Source of the DNA: Cercophora sp. LCS_1
Taxonomy: Eukaryota; Ascomycota; Sordariomycetes; Sordariales; Lasiosphaeriaceae
Assembly (NCBI GenBank): GCA_036250225.1
Contig: JAPZLL010000083.1
Location: 1 to 34,215, forward strand
DNA: 34,215 bases
Direction of reading: 5' to 3'
Position 1 is the first letter of the stretch; each line of letters starts with the position of its first letter. Under the pieces are notes generated by a model. The model worked only from the letters and a program-made list of their open reading frames with translations. It did no database searches and was not told the origin of the DNA. The translations under genes were made by a program, and so were the position numbers. Shown here piece by piece: positions 8,755 to 19,828 of this stretch.

Positions 8755-10362
8755 ATGAATATTACTTTAATACTTTTTATAATAGGAATTATTGGTTTCG
8801 TATTAAATAGAAAAAATATTATATTAATGCTTATTTCGATTGAAATAATGTTATTAGCTATAACATTCCTAATATTGATAAGTTCATTTAATATGGATGA
8901 TATCGTAGGCCAAACTTATGCTATATATATAATAGTAGTAGCAGGAGCAGAGTCTGCAATAGGTTTAGGTATTTTAGTTGCTTTCTATAGATTAATTCAC
9001 TTTCCAATTAAAAATCCAAGATTAAATTACTCTTATTCACGTTTTAAATTCTTACCTGTAATTTCACCAAGTAATTTAATCCAATTAAGAAATTATTGTA
9101 GTGAAAGGAAAATAGTTTTAAGTCCTTCATTTATAAGTGGATTCTCTGATGGTGAAGGTTCTTTTGTTGTAACTATTTTAAAGAACCCTAGATATAAAAT
9201 AGGATGAAATGTGCAAGCTAGATTTCAAATAAAGTTACATGAGAAAGATAGAGCTTTATTATTATTAATTCAAAATTATTTTGGTAATATTGGATATATT
9301 TCGAAAATAAATGATAAGTCTACAGTTGAATTTAGAGTTAGCGATATAACTAGTTTAAATAATATAATTATACCTCATTTTGAAAAGTATACATTAATAA
9401 CTAATAAATATAAAGATTTTATTTTATTTAAAGAAATTGTATCCTTAATGTTAGAAAATAAACATACTACTTTAGAAGGTTTAAAAGAAATATTAAAATA
9501 TAGAGGATCTCTTAATTGAGGTTTATCTAAAGGATTAAAGGAATCTTTTCCTTCTATAACACCAGTTAAAAGAGTAGAAATTGAGGATAATATATTAAAT
9601 AAATTATCTTCAGACTGAATAGCGGGCTTCTCAACTGGAGAGTCCAACTTTTTTATAACTATATCTGGTACTAAAGTATGATTACGTTTTTCTATAGCTC
9701 AAAATTCAAGAGATATATTGTTATTAAAAAGTTTAGTTGAATTTTTTAATTGTGGTTATGTAGCTCAATATAAAAATCGTAAAGTAAGTGAATTTATAAT
9801 TACAAAAATTAATGATATAATTACATATGTTATCCCTTTTTTTGATAAATACAAAATTGAAGGTTCTAAATATAAAGATTATGTTAAATTTAAAGAAGCT
9901 GCTATACTTATTAATAATAAAGAACATTTAACTGAAAAAGGTTTAAATAAAATAATAGAACTCAAAAAAACTATGAATAAGAGTAATTAGAATTGACTTG
10001 CTTAAAAGGAAAGTTTTCTCTTGATCGTAAAAGGCGAAGTGAACCTTCGTCTAGTCTTTATAAGGCGAAACTCTCAAATTGCGGGGAACTCTTAAAAACA
10101 AATCTACCAAGTTAATATAGTAATATAATTAATGGAACAGGTAATGACTCGTTGTATGGTAAAAACGGTTTGTATATATAGAATATCCGCAGCCAAGCAC
10201 CAAGTATTCTAAGAAATAACGGTGTGCAGTTCATCGACTAAACGTGAGTTGGTTTTTTATTAATATCTTAGAATATCAATAAATAGCTTAAGATATAGTC
10301 AGTCTCAATATATGAGTATTGAGGTAAAACGAAGAGGAAGTATAGCAATAGAATATAAATAA
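8755..10362 (+). CDS. nad4L: NADH dehydrogenase subunit 4L (exons 8755-8993 and 10332-10362)
   Basis: Small membrane subunit of complex I. The exons join to 270 bases, 89 residues, the standard length. The protein has the typical three helices and the conserved A-G-A-E-S-A-I-G-L-G motif. The splice restores A-F-Y-R-L-R-G-S-I-A-I-E-Y-K. Exon 2 encodes only the last nine residues and the stop. TAA at 10360-10362 overlaps the nad5 ATG by one base, the classic nad4L/nad5 arrangement, implying a shared transcript and possibly coupled translation. Confidence 0.94.
8994..10331 (+). mobile_element. Group I intron in nad4L with LAGLIDADG ORF
   Basis: A 1338-base intron inserted 31 bases before the end of the gene. 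The 5' exon ends in U, the intron in G. The core follows the ORF, with blocks near 10080 (gcggggaactc), 10190 (ccgcagccaagcaccaag), 10220 (ggtgtgcagttcatcgacta) and 10291 (taagatatagtcagtc). Confidence 0.87.
8995..9990 (+). CDS. LAGLIDADG homing endonuclease, in frame with nad4L exon 1
   Basis: Open in the exon 1 frame to TAG at 9988-9990, with TGA as Trp. Two LAGLIDADG domains: motif one reads F-I-S-G-F-S-D-G-E-G-S-F (about 9130-9165); motif two reads W-I-A-G-F-S-T-G-E-S-N-F (about 9617-9652). The acidic residue is present in both; the second motif has Ser in place of the usual last Gly. Domain-end helices with N-K-H/E-H occur in both halves. Likely active or recently active. Confidence 0.87.
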
Positions 10363-12335
10363 TGTATTTAAGTATTATAATCTTACCTTTATTAGGTTCA
10401 ATAGTACCCGGCTTTTTTGGTAGAAAAGTTGGTGTAAGTGGTTCACAATTTATTTCCTCTAAAAGCGTAATAGTCGCAACATTATTAGCTGTAGTTCTTT
10501 TTTTTGAGTTAGGTTTTAATAATATTCCTGTAAGTTTACATTTATTTAGATGAATAGACAGTGAGTGATATAATATCCTTTGAAATTTTCAATTTGATAG
10601 CTTAACAACTTCAATGTTAATACCTGTCTTAATAATAAGTTCATTAGTTCATCTATATTCAGTAAGTTATATGAGTAATGATCCTCATATACAAAGATTT
10701 TTTAGTTATTTAAGTTTATTTACTTTTATGATGGTTATTCTTGTAACAGGTAATAATTATTTATTAATGTTTGTAGGATGAGAAGGTGTAGGAGTATGTT
10801 CATATCTTTTAGTTAGTTTTTGATTTACTAGAATAGCTGCAAATCAAAGTTCTATGTCTGCTTTCTTAACTAATAGAGTAGGGGATTGTTTTTTAACTGT
10901 AGGTATGTTTGCAATATTATGATCTGTAGGTAATTTAGATTATGCAACAGTATTTTCATTAGCTCCTTATATGAATAGCAATATAATTTTGATCATAGGT
11001 GTGTGCTTATTAATCGGTGCTATGGCTAAAAGTTCTCAAGTAGGATTACACGTTTGACTTCCAATGGCTATGGAAGGTCCTACTCCTGTTTCGGCCTTAA
11101 TTCATGCAGCTACTATGGTTACTGCTGGTGTATACTTATTAATGCGTTCTTCAGGTTTAGTGGAGTATAGTTCAATTTTATTATTATTATGTCTATGATT
11201 AGGTGCAATTACGACTGTATTTAGTTCTTTAATTGGTTTATTCCAACAAGATATAAAAAAAGTTATAGCTTATTCTACAATGTCTCAATTAGGTATGATG
11301 GTTATTGCTATAGGTTTATCTTCTTATAATATTGCTTTATTTCATTTAATAAATCATGCTTTTTATAAAGCTTTATTATTCTTAGGTGCAGGTAGTGTTA
11401 TACATGCTGTGGCTGATAATCAAGATTTTAGAAAATATGGAGGATTAATCAGTTATTTACCTTTAACATACTCTGTTATGTTAATTGCAAGTTTAAGTTT
11501 AGTTGCTTTCCCTTTTATGACAGGTTTTTATAGTAAAGACTTTATATTAGAATCTGCTTATGGTCAATTTACTTTCTCAGGAGTAGCGGTGTATATCATA
11601 GCAACTATAGGTGCAATATTTACAACTTTATATTCAGTTAAAGTTCTATATTTAACTTTTTTAGCTAATCCTAATGGACCTAATAATTATTATAAAAATG
11701 CTCATGAAGGAAACTTTTTTTTAACTATTCCTTTAGTAATATTAGCCATATTTTCTATATTCTTTGGGTTTATATCTAAAGATATTTTTATAGGTTTAGG
11801 TTCTAACTTTTTTGCAGATAATGGTTTATTTATCCATCCTTTACATGAAATAATGATAGATACTGAGTTTGCTGTTCCTACAATTTTTAAATTATTACCT
11901 TTTATATTTACTATATCTTTTAGCTCTATTGCACTAATTTTTTCTGAATTATTCCCTGCAATTCTTATTTCTTTTAAATTATCTAGATTAGGTTATAATA
12001 TTTTTGGTTTCTTTAATCAAAGATTCTTAATTGAATTATTTTATAATAAATATATTGTAAACTTAGTTTTATATTTAGGAGGACAAACTACTAATGTTTT
12101 AGATAACGGTAGTATAGAATTATATGGACCTTTTGGTTTACAAAAAGGATTATTAAGTTCAAGTAAAAATATTTCATATTTAAATACAAGTATTGTAACA
12201 AATTATGCCTTATTTATTTTAGTTGGTTTAATTACATATATTTGTATATATAAAGTACAAATTAGTTTTTATATTATATTAAATACATTAGTATTACTAT
12301 TAACTGTTATTAATTTTAATAATAAAAATCAATAA
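10362..12335 (+). CDS. nad5: NADH dehydrogenase subunit 5
   Basis: Largest antiporter-like proton-pumping subunit of complex I. Intronless, 657 residues, ATG overlapping the nad4L stop by one base, TAA stop. Diagnostic blocks include V-G-W-E-G-V-G-V-C-S-Y-L-L (about 10765-10810), A-K-S-S-Q-V-G-L-H-V-W-L-P-M-A-M-E-G-P-T-P-V (about 11025-11090) and the downstream H-A-A-T-M-V-T-A-G-V-Y. The C-terminus is Asn-rich and variable, as usual. Several TGA codons (for example 10551-10553) encode Trp. Confidence 0.97.
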
Positions 12336-12471
12336 GGTACAATTCTGGTTTAATTCTAAAGAATTATTAATAAATATATCAATATTAATTTAAAATACTA
12401 AATTACTCGAAAAAAAATTAACTCAGAGTGTATTCTCAGATATTAATATCTTTGGTATATTATTAATAAAT

Positions 12472-12540
12472 CCTCATTAGCTTAATGGTAGAGCCAGATA
12501 CTACGGATATCTTAGTTTTAGTTCGAGTCTAAAATGAGGA
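12472..12540 (+). tRNA. trnR(acg): tRNA-Arg (ACG)
   Basis: 69-nt cloverleaf, acceptor CCTCATT/AATGAGG, anticodon loop CTACGGA. CGT codons are used in this genome (for example nad1 near position 19), so it is needed. Nearly the same sequence as trnR(TCT) at 32951. Confidence 0.93.
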
Positions 12541-12695
12541 TAAAAAAAAATAAATTTTTTAGTACTAACAAAAATAGTACAATTTAGTATTAATATATTA
12601 ATATATTGTAAAGTAAGTTGTATAATATATCGGAGTTTTTTTGTAGGTTTAATGATCTTTATTAAAAAAAAATTTTTTAATTTAATTTACCATCC
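12541..12695 (+). other. trnR-cob spacer
   Basis: Contains a small inverted repeat (GTACT/AGTAC near 12562-12580), alternating TA-rich palindromes and an A9T6 tract at about 12664-12678. Presumed cob leader. Confidence 0.4.
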
Positions 12696-15600
12696 ATGAG
12701 AATTTTAAAAAGCCATCCTTTATTAAAATTAGTAAATTCATATCTTATAGATGCATCACAACCAAGTAATATAAGTTACGCATGAAATTTTGGATCTTTA
12801 TTATTAATTTGTTTAATTATACAAATTATAACAGGTGTAACTTTAGCTATGCATTATAGCCCTAGTGTAGCAGAAGCATTTAATTCTATAGAACATATTA
12901 TGCGTGATGTAAATAACGGATGATTAGTACGTTATTTACACAGTAACACAGCTTCAGCTTTCTTTTTTTTAGTGTATTTACATATAGGAAGAGGAATATA
13001 TTATGGATCATATAGAGCTCCTAGAACATTAGTTTGAGCTATAGGTACAGTTATACTTATACTTATGATGGCTACAGCTTTCCTGGGTTATCCACATAGC
13101 CCAAAATGATTTAATATAAAAGTATATAAAAATAAAAACAGAGTTTCTAGTTTAAGTACAGCTAGATATTATAGTACAAAATCTAATTTTCTTTCATTAT
13201 CTGAAAATTTACTTAACCTAATAAATGAATTAAAATTAAATCCTGTTTATATTTTCGATAATCTAATATTAGAAGGTACTAAACAAGATATTAAAAAATC
13301 TACTTCAGGTTTAAGTGGTATATATATGATAATTAATAAAATAACAGGGGATTATTATATAGGTTCAGCAGCTACTGATAGATTTTATGCTAGATTTAGT
13401 AACCATCTTATTTATTTTAGAGGTAGTAAAGTAGTTAAAGCTGCTGTAAAAAAATATGGATTAGATAAATTTTCTTTTATAGTATTAGAATTATATCCTA
13501 ATATTGTTACTAAAGAGAATAATAAAGAATTATTGGATTTAGAAGACAGATATTTAAAATCTTTATTGCCTAATTATAATATATTAACTGAAGCGAGGAT
13601 CTAGTTTTGGTTATAAACATACAGAAGTTGACCGTATTAAAATGAAAGAAATTTTTAGTGATGAAAGACGAGAATGAATAGGTAACTTAAATATAGGTAA
13701 AAATTTTTCACTTAAAACAATAGAAAAAATGAGAGAAAAAGCTCTTAATAGAATACCTATGTCTGATGAAACTAAATTAAAATGTATTTCGAATACGAGG
13801 CCTGTTATTTTATATAATTTAAATGGGACTGTTTATGGCGAATATCCCACAATCTTAGCTGCATCTAAAGCTATTAATTGTAATGAAAAAACAATTATAA
13901 GAGCTTTAAAAACGGAAAAAAAATTAGTAAAAAGACAATGAATAGTAAAAGATTTGCCTAAGTAACTTAATTTAAGATGCGTACTGTTATTGCTATTATT
14001 AAAAAAAACTTTTATATTAAATTATAGTCTCACGAGTAAGAATCTTTTTGCAATCTTTATAGAGAAAAAAAGATTAAAGTGATATGACCCGACGGGGTTA
14101 TAGAATAGTATGTATTAAATATTATTCGGCAATGCTAGTGAAAACGATCAAAGAATTAATATTTAATTTAAGATCGTCGGTTATATAAATGATCGCGACA
14201 GACTGGGTCACTGGTGGGTGGCTGAAATGCTGCTTAATGCACAGTCGGAACTTTTAGTTAAGATGTTATTTTTAACTAATAGAATACACGAATTCAAAGG
14301 TATTCTAGCTTATTATTCATGAATAAGTAAGTTTGTATGTTTTACCATATGGTCAAATGAGTTTATGAGGTGCTACAGTTATCACTAACCTTATAAGTGC
14401 TATTCCATGAATTGGACAAGATATCGTTGAATTCATTTGAGGAGGTTTAAACACAGATGAACCACAATGCGGCGACGTGTTGTTAAAAATCCTGCTTAAT
14501 GCTGGAACATCCCCTATATTTGGAATTATATACGGTTTATTCTTAATTTTTTTAATTATTAGCGTGAAAATTATAATGACATGGGGACAATCAGCAGGGG
14601 TTAGAAGTATTAGTACTTCAGAAGCCTCTCAGAGACTACACGCAGGAGATCTAACTTATGCATATTTAGTCGGTTTATTTGAAGGAGATGGGTTTTTTGC
14701 TATCACAAAAAAAGGAAAATACTTAACATATGAGGTTGGTATTGAGCTTTCAATTAGAGATGTACAATTGATTTATAAAATTAAAGCTTTATTAGGTATA
14801 GGTGTAGTGAGCTTTAGAAAAAGAGGTTCAAGTGAAATGGTCTCCTTAAGAATAAGAGATAAAAAACATTTAAAAGAGTTTATCTTACCTATTTTTGATA
14901 AATATTCTATGTTTTCTAATAAACAGTATGATTATTTAAGATTTAAAAATGCTTTACTTTCAGGTATTGTATATTCTGCTGATCTACCTGAATACTCTAG
15001 ACCTAATGAAAATATAAACGATATTACATCAATAATAAATACATTTTATTTTTCTGCATGATTAGTTGGATTTATAGAAGCTGAGGGTTGTTTCAGTGTT
15101 TATAAACAAAATGGTAGTTATCCTATAGCAAGTTTTGATATTAGTCAAACAGACGGGGATGTTATAATATCTGCTATTAGTAAATATTTGTCTTTTACAA
15201 CAAGTATTTACGTAGATAAGTTTAACACTTCTAGACTAAAAGTATCAAGTGTAAGATCTATAGAAAATATCATTAAATTTATAAATAATGCCCCAGTTAA
15301 ATTACTAGGTAATAAAAAATTACAGTATTTACTGTGAATAAAAGAATTACGTACATTAGATAGATACTCTAAAAAAATAAATATTCCTTCAAATTATTAA
15401 TATGTATAAATTAGATCAAGATATAGTCCGATCAACCTAGAAATATGTTGAGTGTAGTGAGAGTAATTAAATACAAATATTAATTACGGTGACTACCAAC
15501 AGAAATGCTCTGTTAATAATGCAACTTTAAACAGATTTTTTGCATTACATTTTGTTTTACCTTTTATTTTAGTAGCTTTAGTATTAATGCATTTAATTGC

Positions 15601-16159
15601 ACTTCACGATACAGCAGGGTCAAGTAATCCTTTAGGTATTTCTGGAAATTACGATAGAATAACATTTGCTCCTTATTATTTATTTAAAGATTTAATCACT
15701 ATATTTATATTTATATTTGTTTTAAGTTTATTCGTATTCTTTATGCCTAATGTATTAGGAGATAGCGAAAATTATATAATGGCAAATCCTATGCAAACTC
15801 CTCCTGCTATTGTGCCTGAATGATATTTATTACCTTTCTATGCTATATTAAGATCTATACCTAATAAATTATTAGGAGTTATTGCTATGTTTGCTGCAAT
15901 ATTAGCAATAATGTTATTACCTATAACAGATTTAGGTAGATCAAAAGGTTTACAATTCAGACCTTTAAGTAAATTTGCTTTCTGAATATTTGTGGCTAAT
16001 TTCTTAATTTTAATGAAGTTAGGGGCTTGTCATGTAGAAACACCATTTATAGAATTAGGACAAATAAGTACAATTTTATATTTTGGTCACTTTTTAGTAA
16101 CAGTACCTGTAACTAGCTTTATAGAAAATATTATTATATATATCCAACAAGAAAAATAA
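12696..16159 (+). CDS. cob: Cytochrome b (exons 12696-13088, 14336-14448, 15508-16159)
   Basis: Heme-bearing membrane subunit of complex III. Three exons of 393, 113 and 652 bases give 385 residues. Heme ligands are all present at the family positions: His82 and His96 in exon 1, His183 and His197 in exon 3. Splicing restores L-G-Y-V-L-P-Y-G-Q and W-G-G-F-S-V-N-N-A-T. The insertion points, after coding nucleotides 393 and 506, are known group I sites in fungal cob. TAA stop at 16157-16159. TGA codons encode Trp. Confidence 0.97.
13089..13965 (+). pseudogene. GIY-YIG homing endonuclease of cob intron 1, frameshifted
   Basis: The ORF is open from cob exon 1 and includes a full GIY-YIG domain: S-G-I-Y-M-I-I ... 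Y-Y-I-G-S (about 13314-13370), the Arg helix near 13400, and L-E-D-R-Y-L-K-S-L-L-P-N-Y-N (about 13539-13580) with the catalytic Glu. It then hits TAG at 13602-13604. One base later in frame the protein continues as A-G-S-S-F-G-Y-K-H-T-E and runs to TAA at 13963-13965, with NUMOD-type modules (the segment around 13800-13940 reads like an IENR1 repeat). One extra base near 13594-13599 explains everything: catalytic domain intact, DNA-binding tail out of frame. Either true decay or a sequencing indel. Confidence 0.82.
13089..14335 (+). mobile_element. Group I intron 1 in cob (site 393) with GIY-YIG ORF
   Basis: A 1247-base intron. The core is downstream of the ORF, with blocks near 14087-14098 (gacccgacgggg), 14130 (ggcaatgctagtgaaaacg) and 14198-14250 (gacagactgggtcactgg, cagtcggaac). 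This pattern resembles subgroup ID. Because both intron and exon 2 start with TAT, the border could slide by up to three bases; ending the intron with G fixes it at 14335. Confidence 0.85.
14449..15507 (+). mobile_element. Group I intron 2 in cob (site 506), I-AniI type
   Basis: A 1059-base intron. The 5' half of the ORF overlaps the ribozyme core: ggacaatcagcaggggtt near 14586 and cctctcagagactacacgc near 14623. The 3' element aagatatagtccgatc lies at about 15418. Site and ORF correspond to the Aspergillus nidulans cob intron, a group IB-type intron that needs its maturase. Confidence 0.9.
14450..15400 (+). CDS. LAGLIDADG endonuclease/maturase, I-AniI homolog
   Basis: In frame with cob exon 2 and open to TAA at 15398-15400. 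Motif one, L-V-G-L-F-E-G-D-G-F-F (about 14668-14700); motif two, L-V-G-F-I-E-A-E-G-C-F (about 15062-15094). Colinear landmarks such as K-K-G-K-Y-L-T-Y-E, S-N-K-Q-Y-D-Y-L-R-F and L-L-G-N-K-K-L-Q-Y-L-L, and the ending I-P-S-N-Y, mark it as an ortholog of I-AniI. That protein both cuts intronless cob and helps its intron splice (known for the family). The ORF is intact here, consistent with a required splicing role. Confidence 0.92.
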
Positions 16160-16373
16160 AGTTTCGTCGTTATAGTTTATACAGTTAATAAGGAAATTAT
16201 CCATTTTCTAATTAATAAAATCTAACTTTTACAAGCTAATACTTCTATAATAAGTTTATGCAAAGTAAAATTAGTGGTAGAATTACTATGAAAAAAAAAT
16301 TTTTTTATGTTAAGCAATTATTTAATTAATTAGGGTACTAATGTATCATACCGTGAGTTTATATTATAATAAA
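16160..16373 (+). other. cob-atp8 spacer
   Basis: AT-rich, with an A9T8 palindromic tract at 16291-16307. No tRNA or ORF was recognised. Confidence 0.4.
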
Positions 16374-16523
16374 ATGCCTCAATTAGTACCTTTTTACTTT
16401 TTAAATGAAATAGTTTTTACTTTTAGTATTATAACTATGTCAGTATACTTTTTATCAAAGTATATTTTACCAAGATTTGTACGTTTATTTTTATCACGTA
16501 CTTTTATTTCAAAACTTTTTTAA
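16374..16523 (+). CDS. atp8: ATP synthase subunit 8
   Basis: Small membrane subunit of the ATP synthase stator. The start M-P-Q-L-V-P-F-Y-F at 16374 is the conserved fungal N-terminus and gives 49 residues, the normal size. An in-frame ATG at 16341 would add 11 residues and is unlikely. One transmembrane helix is followed by a basic C-terminus (R-F-V-R-L-F-L-S-R). It precedes atp6 by 144 bases, the usual gene pair. Confidence 0.95.
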   Translation: MPQLVPFYFLNEIVFTFSIITMSVYFLSKYILPRFVRLFLSRTFISKLF

Positions 16524-16667
16524 TTCTTATTAAATAATATATATTTAAATATACAGAAAATATTTTCCAAGTATTTTCTAAAAATTTGTACATTTATTAC
16601 GTACTTAATAATACTTTTTTATAAAAAGTTAATATCAAGGTTATGTTTTTTTATTTTTAAGGTTTTT
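16524..16667 (+). other. atp8-atp6 spacer
   Basis: AT-rich with no recognised gene. Contains short repeats of aagtatttt/aaaatattttccaagtattttc. Confidence 0.35.
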
Positions 16668-17462
16668 ATGACTAACGCCTTTAATTTTAATTATTTATCT
16701 AGAGATATTCTTAGCCCTTTATCTCAATTTGAAATAAGAGATTTATTAAGTATAGATGCCCCAATTTTAGGTAATTTACATATTTCTATGACTAATATAG
16801 GATTATATTTAACAATAGGAGCATTTTTTTTATTAGTTATAAATCTTTTAAGTACTAATTATAATAGATTAGTAAGTAATAAATGATCTATAAGTCAAGA
16901 ATCCTTATATGCTACTATTCATAGTATAGTTGTAAATCAAATAAACCCAAGAAATGGTCAAATATACTTTCCTTTAATTTATACTTTATTTATATTTATT
17001 TTAATAAATAATTTAATAGGTATGGTTCCTTACAGTTTTGCATCTACAAGTCATTTTGTGTTAACATTTTCCCTTAGTTTTACTATAGTTTTAGGTGCAA
17101 CTATATTAGGATTTCAAAAACATGGTTTAGAATTTTTTTCTTTATTCGTACCTGCAGGTTGTCCTTTAGGTTTAGTACCTTTATTAGTATTAATCGAATT
17201 TATATCTTATTTAGCTAGAAATGTTTCTTTAGGTTTAAGATTAGCTGCTAATATTTTAAGTGGACATATGCTATTACATATATTAGCAGGTTTTACTTAT
17301 AATATAATGACTTCAGGTATTATTTTCTTTTTCTTAGGTTTAATACCTTTAGCATTTATTATAGCCTTCTCAGGATTAGAATTAGGTATAGCTTTTATAC
17401 AAGCTCAAGTATTTGTGGTATTAACTAGTGGATATATAAAAGATGCTTTAGATTTACATTAA
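16668..17462 (+). CDS. atp6: ATP synthase subunit 6 (Fo subunit a)
   Basis: 264 residues. Forms the proton half-channels against the atp9 ring. The essential arginine is Arg191 in the motif S-L-G-L-R-L-A-A-N. The N-terminal S-P-L-S-Q-F-E-I matches the processed start region of fungal subunit 6. Five to six hydrophobic helices. TGA at 16884-16886 encodes Trp. Good start and stop, no intron. Confidence 0.97.
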
Positions 17463-17639
17463 GTATCATAAAATAAATAATAATTATTATTTATATTTAT
17501 CAAATTCAAAAGAATATTATTAAATATGTTTAAAATACGTAAAAAAAAAATTTTTTTTTTATTTTAAAAAATCTAATGTGATGTATATAATACACATATA
17601 TACCAAAATCGAATTGTTTGAATTAATATGTTAAAGATA
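17463..17639 (+). other. atp6-rns spacer
   Basis: AT-rich spacer with a 20-base A10T10 palindrome at 17541-17560. No gene seen. Confidence 0.4.
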
Positions 17640-19395
17640 CATCACCTTAATGAGGAAGGTACAATATTTTGTTGAGTTTGGTGATGGCTCTGATTGAACA
17701 CTGTCCAAGTACTTGACACATGCTAATCGTACGTTTAATCTGGAAAAAATTAATTTTGCCTGATTAAAAGTGGTGTACAGGTGAGTATAAGATTTTTTGA
17801 CCGATCTTAAAGTGAAGATAAATACTTCATACACAAAGGGTGTAATACCTGCTTTAAGAGGAAAATAAATATCATAGAGATAGGTAGTTGTTAAGGTAAT
17901 GGCTTAACAAGCCCATAATTTTCTTAGTCGTAACTGAAAAAGGTTGATCGATCACATTGGGGATGAAAAAATCCCAAGGCAAATAAGCACAGCAGTGGGG
18001 AATATTGGTCAATGGCCTAAAGGCTGAACTGGTAACTTGGAGGGAAGAATCCTGACCGACTATTAATTTGAAAATAGTAGAGTTAATACTTTATCAGCTA
18101 ATTCTTGTTAGTTAATTAATACTCTATTAATTAATTGCTTTAATATGCTATAAAGGAGGCGAACCTTATCTTTATAACCTCATAGAGGTATATGTGCTGG
18201 AAAAAGTGAATAATTGTTTGGAAACAAATAAATGATAAACTAAAATACAGCACTAATACTTCAACTGGTAAGGAGGTAAATGGCAGGTTAATCGATTTCT
18301 CGAATAAATTTCTGTCTACATATTTATAATGAATATATGTATAAATTGTCTTGACTAATTACGTGCCAGCAGTCGCGGCAATACGTAAGAGACTAGTGTT
18401 AATCATCATTAATAGGTTTAAAGGGTACTTAGACGGATAAATTAGCCTATTGTTAATCAAAAATTAGGTACAATTATCTAGAGTTTTATATGGGAAGATA
18501 GTACTTTAGAGTGTAGAGATAATATTCGTTAATACCTGAGGGACTGGTAAAGGCGCAGGCAATCTTTTATGTAAAAACTGACGTCGAAGGACGAAGGCAC
18601 AGGGCACGAACAGGATTAGATACCCCAGTAGTCTTTGCAGAGAATTATGAATGCTATAGGTCAGTAATAATTGGTCTATAAATGAAAATGTAAGCATTTC
18701 ACCTCAAGAGTAATGTGGCAACGCAGGAACTGAAATCACTAGGCCGTTTTTGACACCAGCAGTGAAGTATGTTATTTAATTCGATGATCCTCGAAAAACC
18801 TTACCACAATTTGAATATTAAATGACCCAACAAATTAGCTTGCGAGCTAAGTAGAAAGGAGTTTAATACAAGTGTTGCACGGCTGTCTTCAGTTGATGTT
18901 GTGAAACAGTGGTTAAATCCATGAAATTAACGGAAACCCTTGCTTTATTTTTAAGGTAAAATTAATAGAGCAGAATTTACTTTAATTTATTTAAAGTAAA
19001 ATAAAAGGGACTAAGACAAGTCATCATGGCCTTGATATTGTGGGCTATAGACGTGCCACATGTTCCTAAACAAAAAGATGCGAAAATGTGAGTTTTAGCT
19101 AATCTAATAAAATAGGATAAAAAGGATATGGATTGTAGTCTGAAACTCGGCTACATGAATAAGAAATTGCTAGTAATCGTGAATCACCATGACACGGTGA
19201 ATATGACTTCAGATTGGTACTAATCACTCGTCGCATGCTGAAAGGAGTTTATGCAATAAGTTTGCTTTTTTTGTTTTAAGTAAATAAATGTATAGGTTTT
19301 ATAACTTAAGGCAGATATCTTCGTATGCATATCTCTGATTAGTGTTAAGTCGAAATACAGTTCGTGTAGTGGAAGTTGCACGGGACTATCAAAGT
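17640..19395 (+). rRNA. rns: Small subunit ribosomal RNA (approximate ends)
   Basis: Conserved SSU blocks appear in order: 5' domain gagtttggtgatggctctga (about 17674), the 530 loop gtgccagcagtcgcggcaat (about 18363), attagataccccagtag (about 18616), the 1400-region gcacggctgtctt (about 18877) and the helix 44 flank ttgctagtaatcgtgaat (about 19168). The 3' end is estimated from gttaagtcgaaata..gttgcacggga near 19346-19387. No intron was seen. Ends are estimates of plus or minus a few tens of bases. Confidence 0.95.
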
Positions 19396-19484
19396 ATAAC
19401 ATTATAAGTGTATATAAATAGAATCTATTGATTACTTGATATTTTCAGCTAATTAATGTGATAATAATCTATTTATATACACGA

Positions 19485-19571
19485 AGGAGAGTTCCGTTTG
19501 TTGGTATGACGGGTTAAGCTGTAAACTTAATGACTAACTAGTCATCGAAGGTTCAATTCCTTTTTCTCCTA
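19485..19571 (+). tRNA. trnY: tRNA-Tyr (GUA)
   Basis: Acceptor AGGAGAG/TTCTCCT, anticodon loop CTGTAAA, and a long variable arm as expected for this class. Confidence 0.93.
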
Positions 19572-19642
19572 ATTATTATTAATATAGCTCCAGGAGTTTG
19601 TAATAAAACTAAAAGTTTAGATATTAAAATATCTATTAATGA

Positions 19643-19713
19643 GCTTCTATAGCTCAACGGTAGAGCATAATACTGTTAATATTATGATAAATGTTCGATT
19701 CATTTTAGAGGCT
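19643..19713 (+). tRNA. trnN: tRNA-Asn (GUU), copy upstream of cox3
   Basis: Identical to 3667-3737. Position between rns/trnY and cox3 is the common one in Pezizomycotina, so this is taken as the original copy. A 7-bp hairpin (19726-19742) follows, as after the other copy. Confidence 0.94.
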
Positions 19714-19828
19714 GTAAATTAATAGATAACTCCGGGAGTTATAAAAAAAAATAATAAAAATGAAAATAAAAATAAAAAAATCTAATAAATAAATAGATAG
19801 TATCTGGATACATATTTGAATTCAAAAA
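19714..19828 (+). promoter_or_regulatory. cox3 5' leader, duplicated at 3770-3878
   Basis: A-rich stretch followed by tatctggata..atttgaatt just before the cox3 ATG. Conservation of this block in front of two unrelated coding regions suggests it carries a translation or processing signal. Confidence 0.55.

Noticed and set aside
8755..9207. A single 150-residue nad4L protein
   Set aside because: The ND4L protein is about 89 residues; after Y-R-L the frame runs into the intron endonuclease, and exon 2 at 10332 restores the proper C-terminus.
9375..9927. Minus-strand open frames opposite the nad4L intron ORF
   Set aside because: They are antisense shadows of the LAGLIDADG coding sequence, with no recognisable motif.
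16341..16373. Upstream in-frame ATG for atp8
   Set aside because: The conserved fungal N-terminus M-P-Q-L-V-P-F-Y begins at 16374.
17631..19402. Minus-strand open frames across the small rRNA
   Set aside because: They lie inside rns, whose conserved rRNA blocks explain the sequence.
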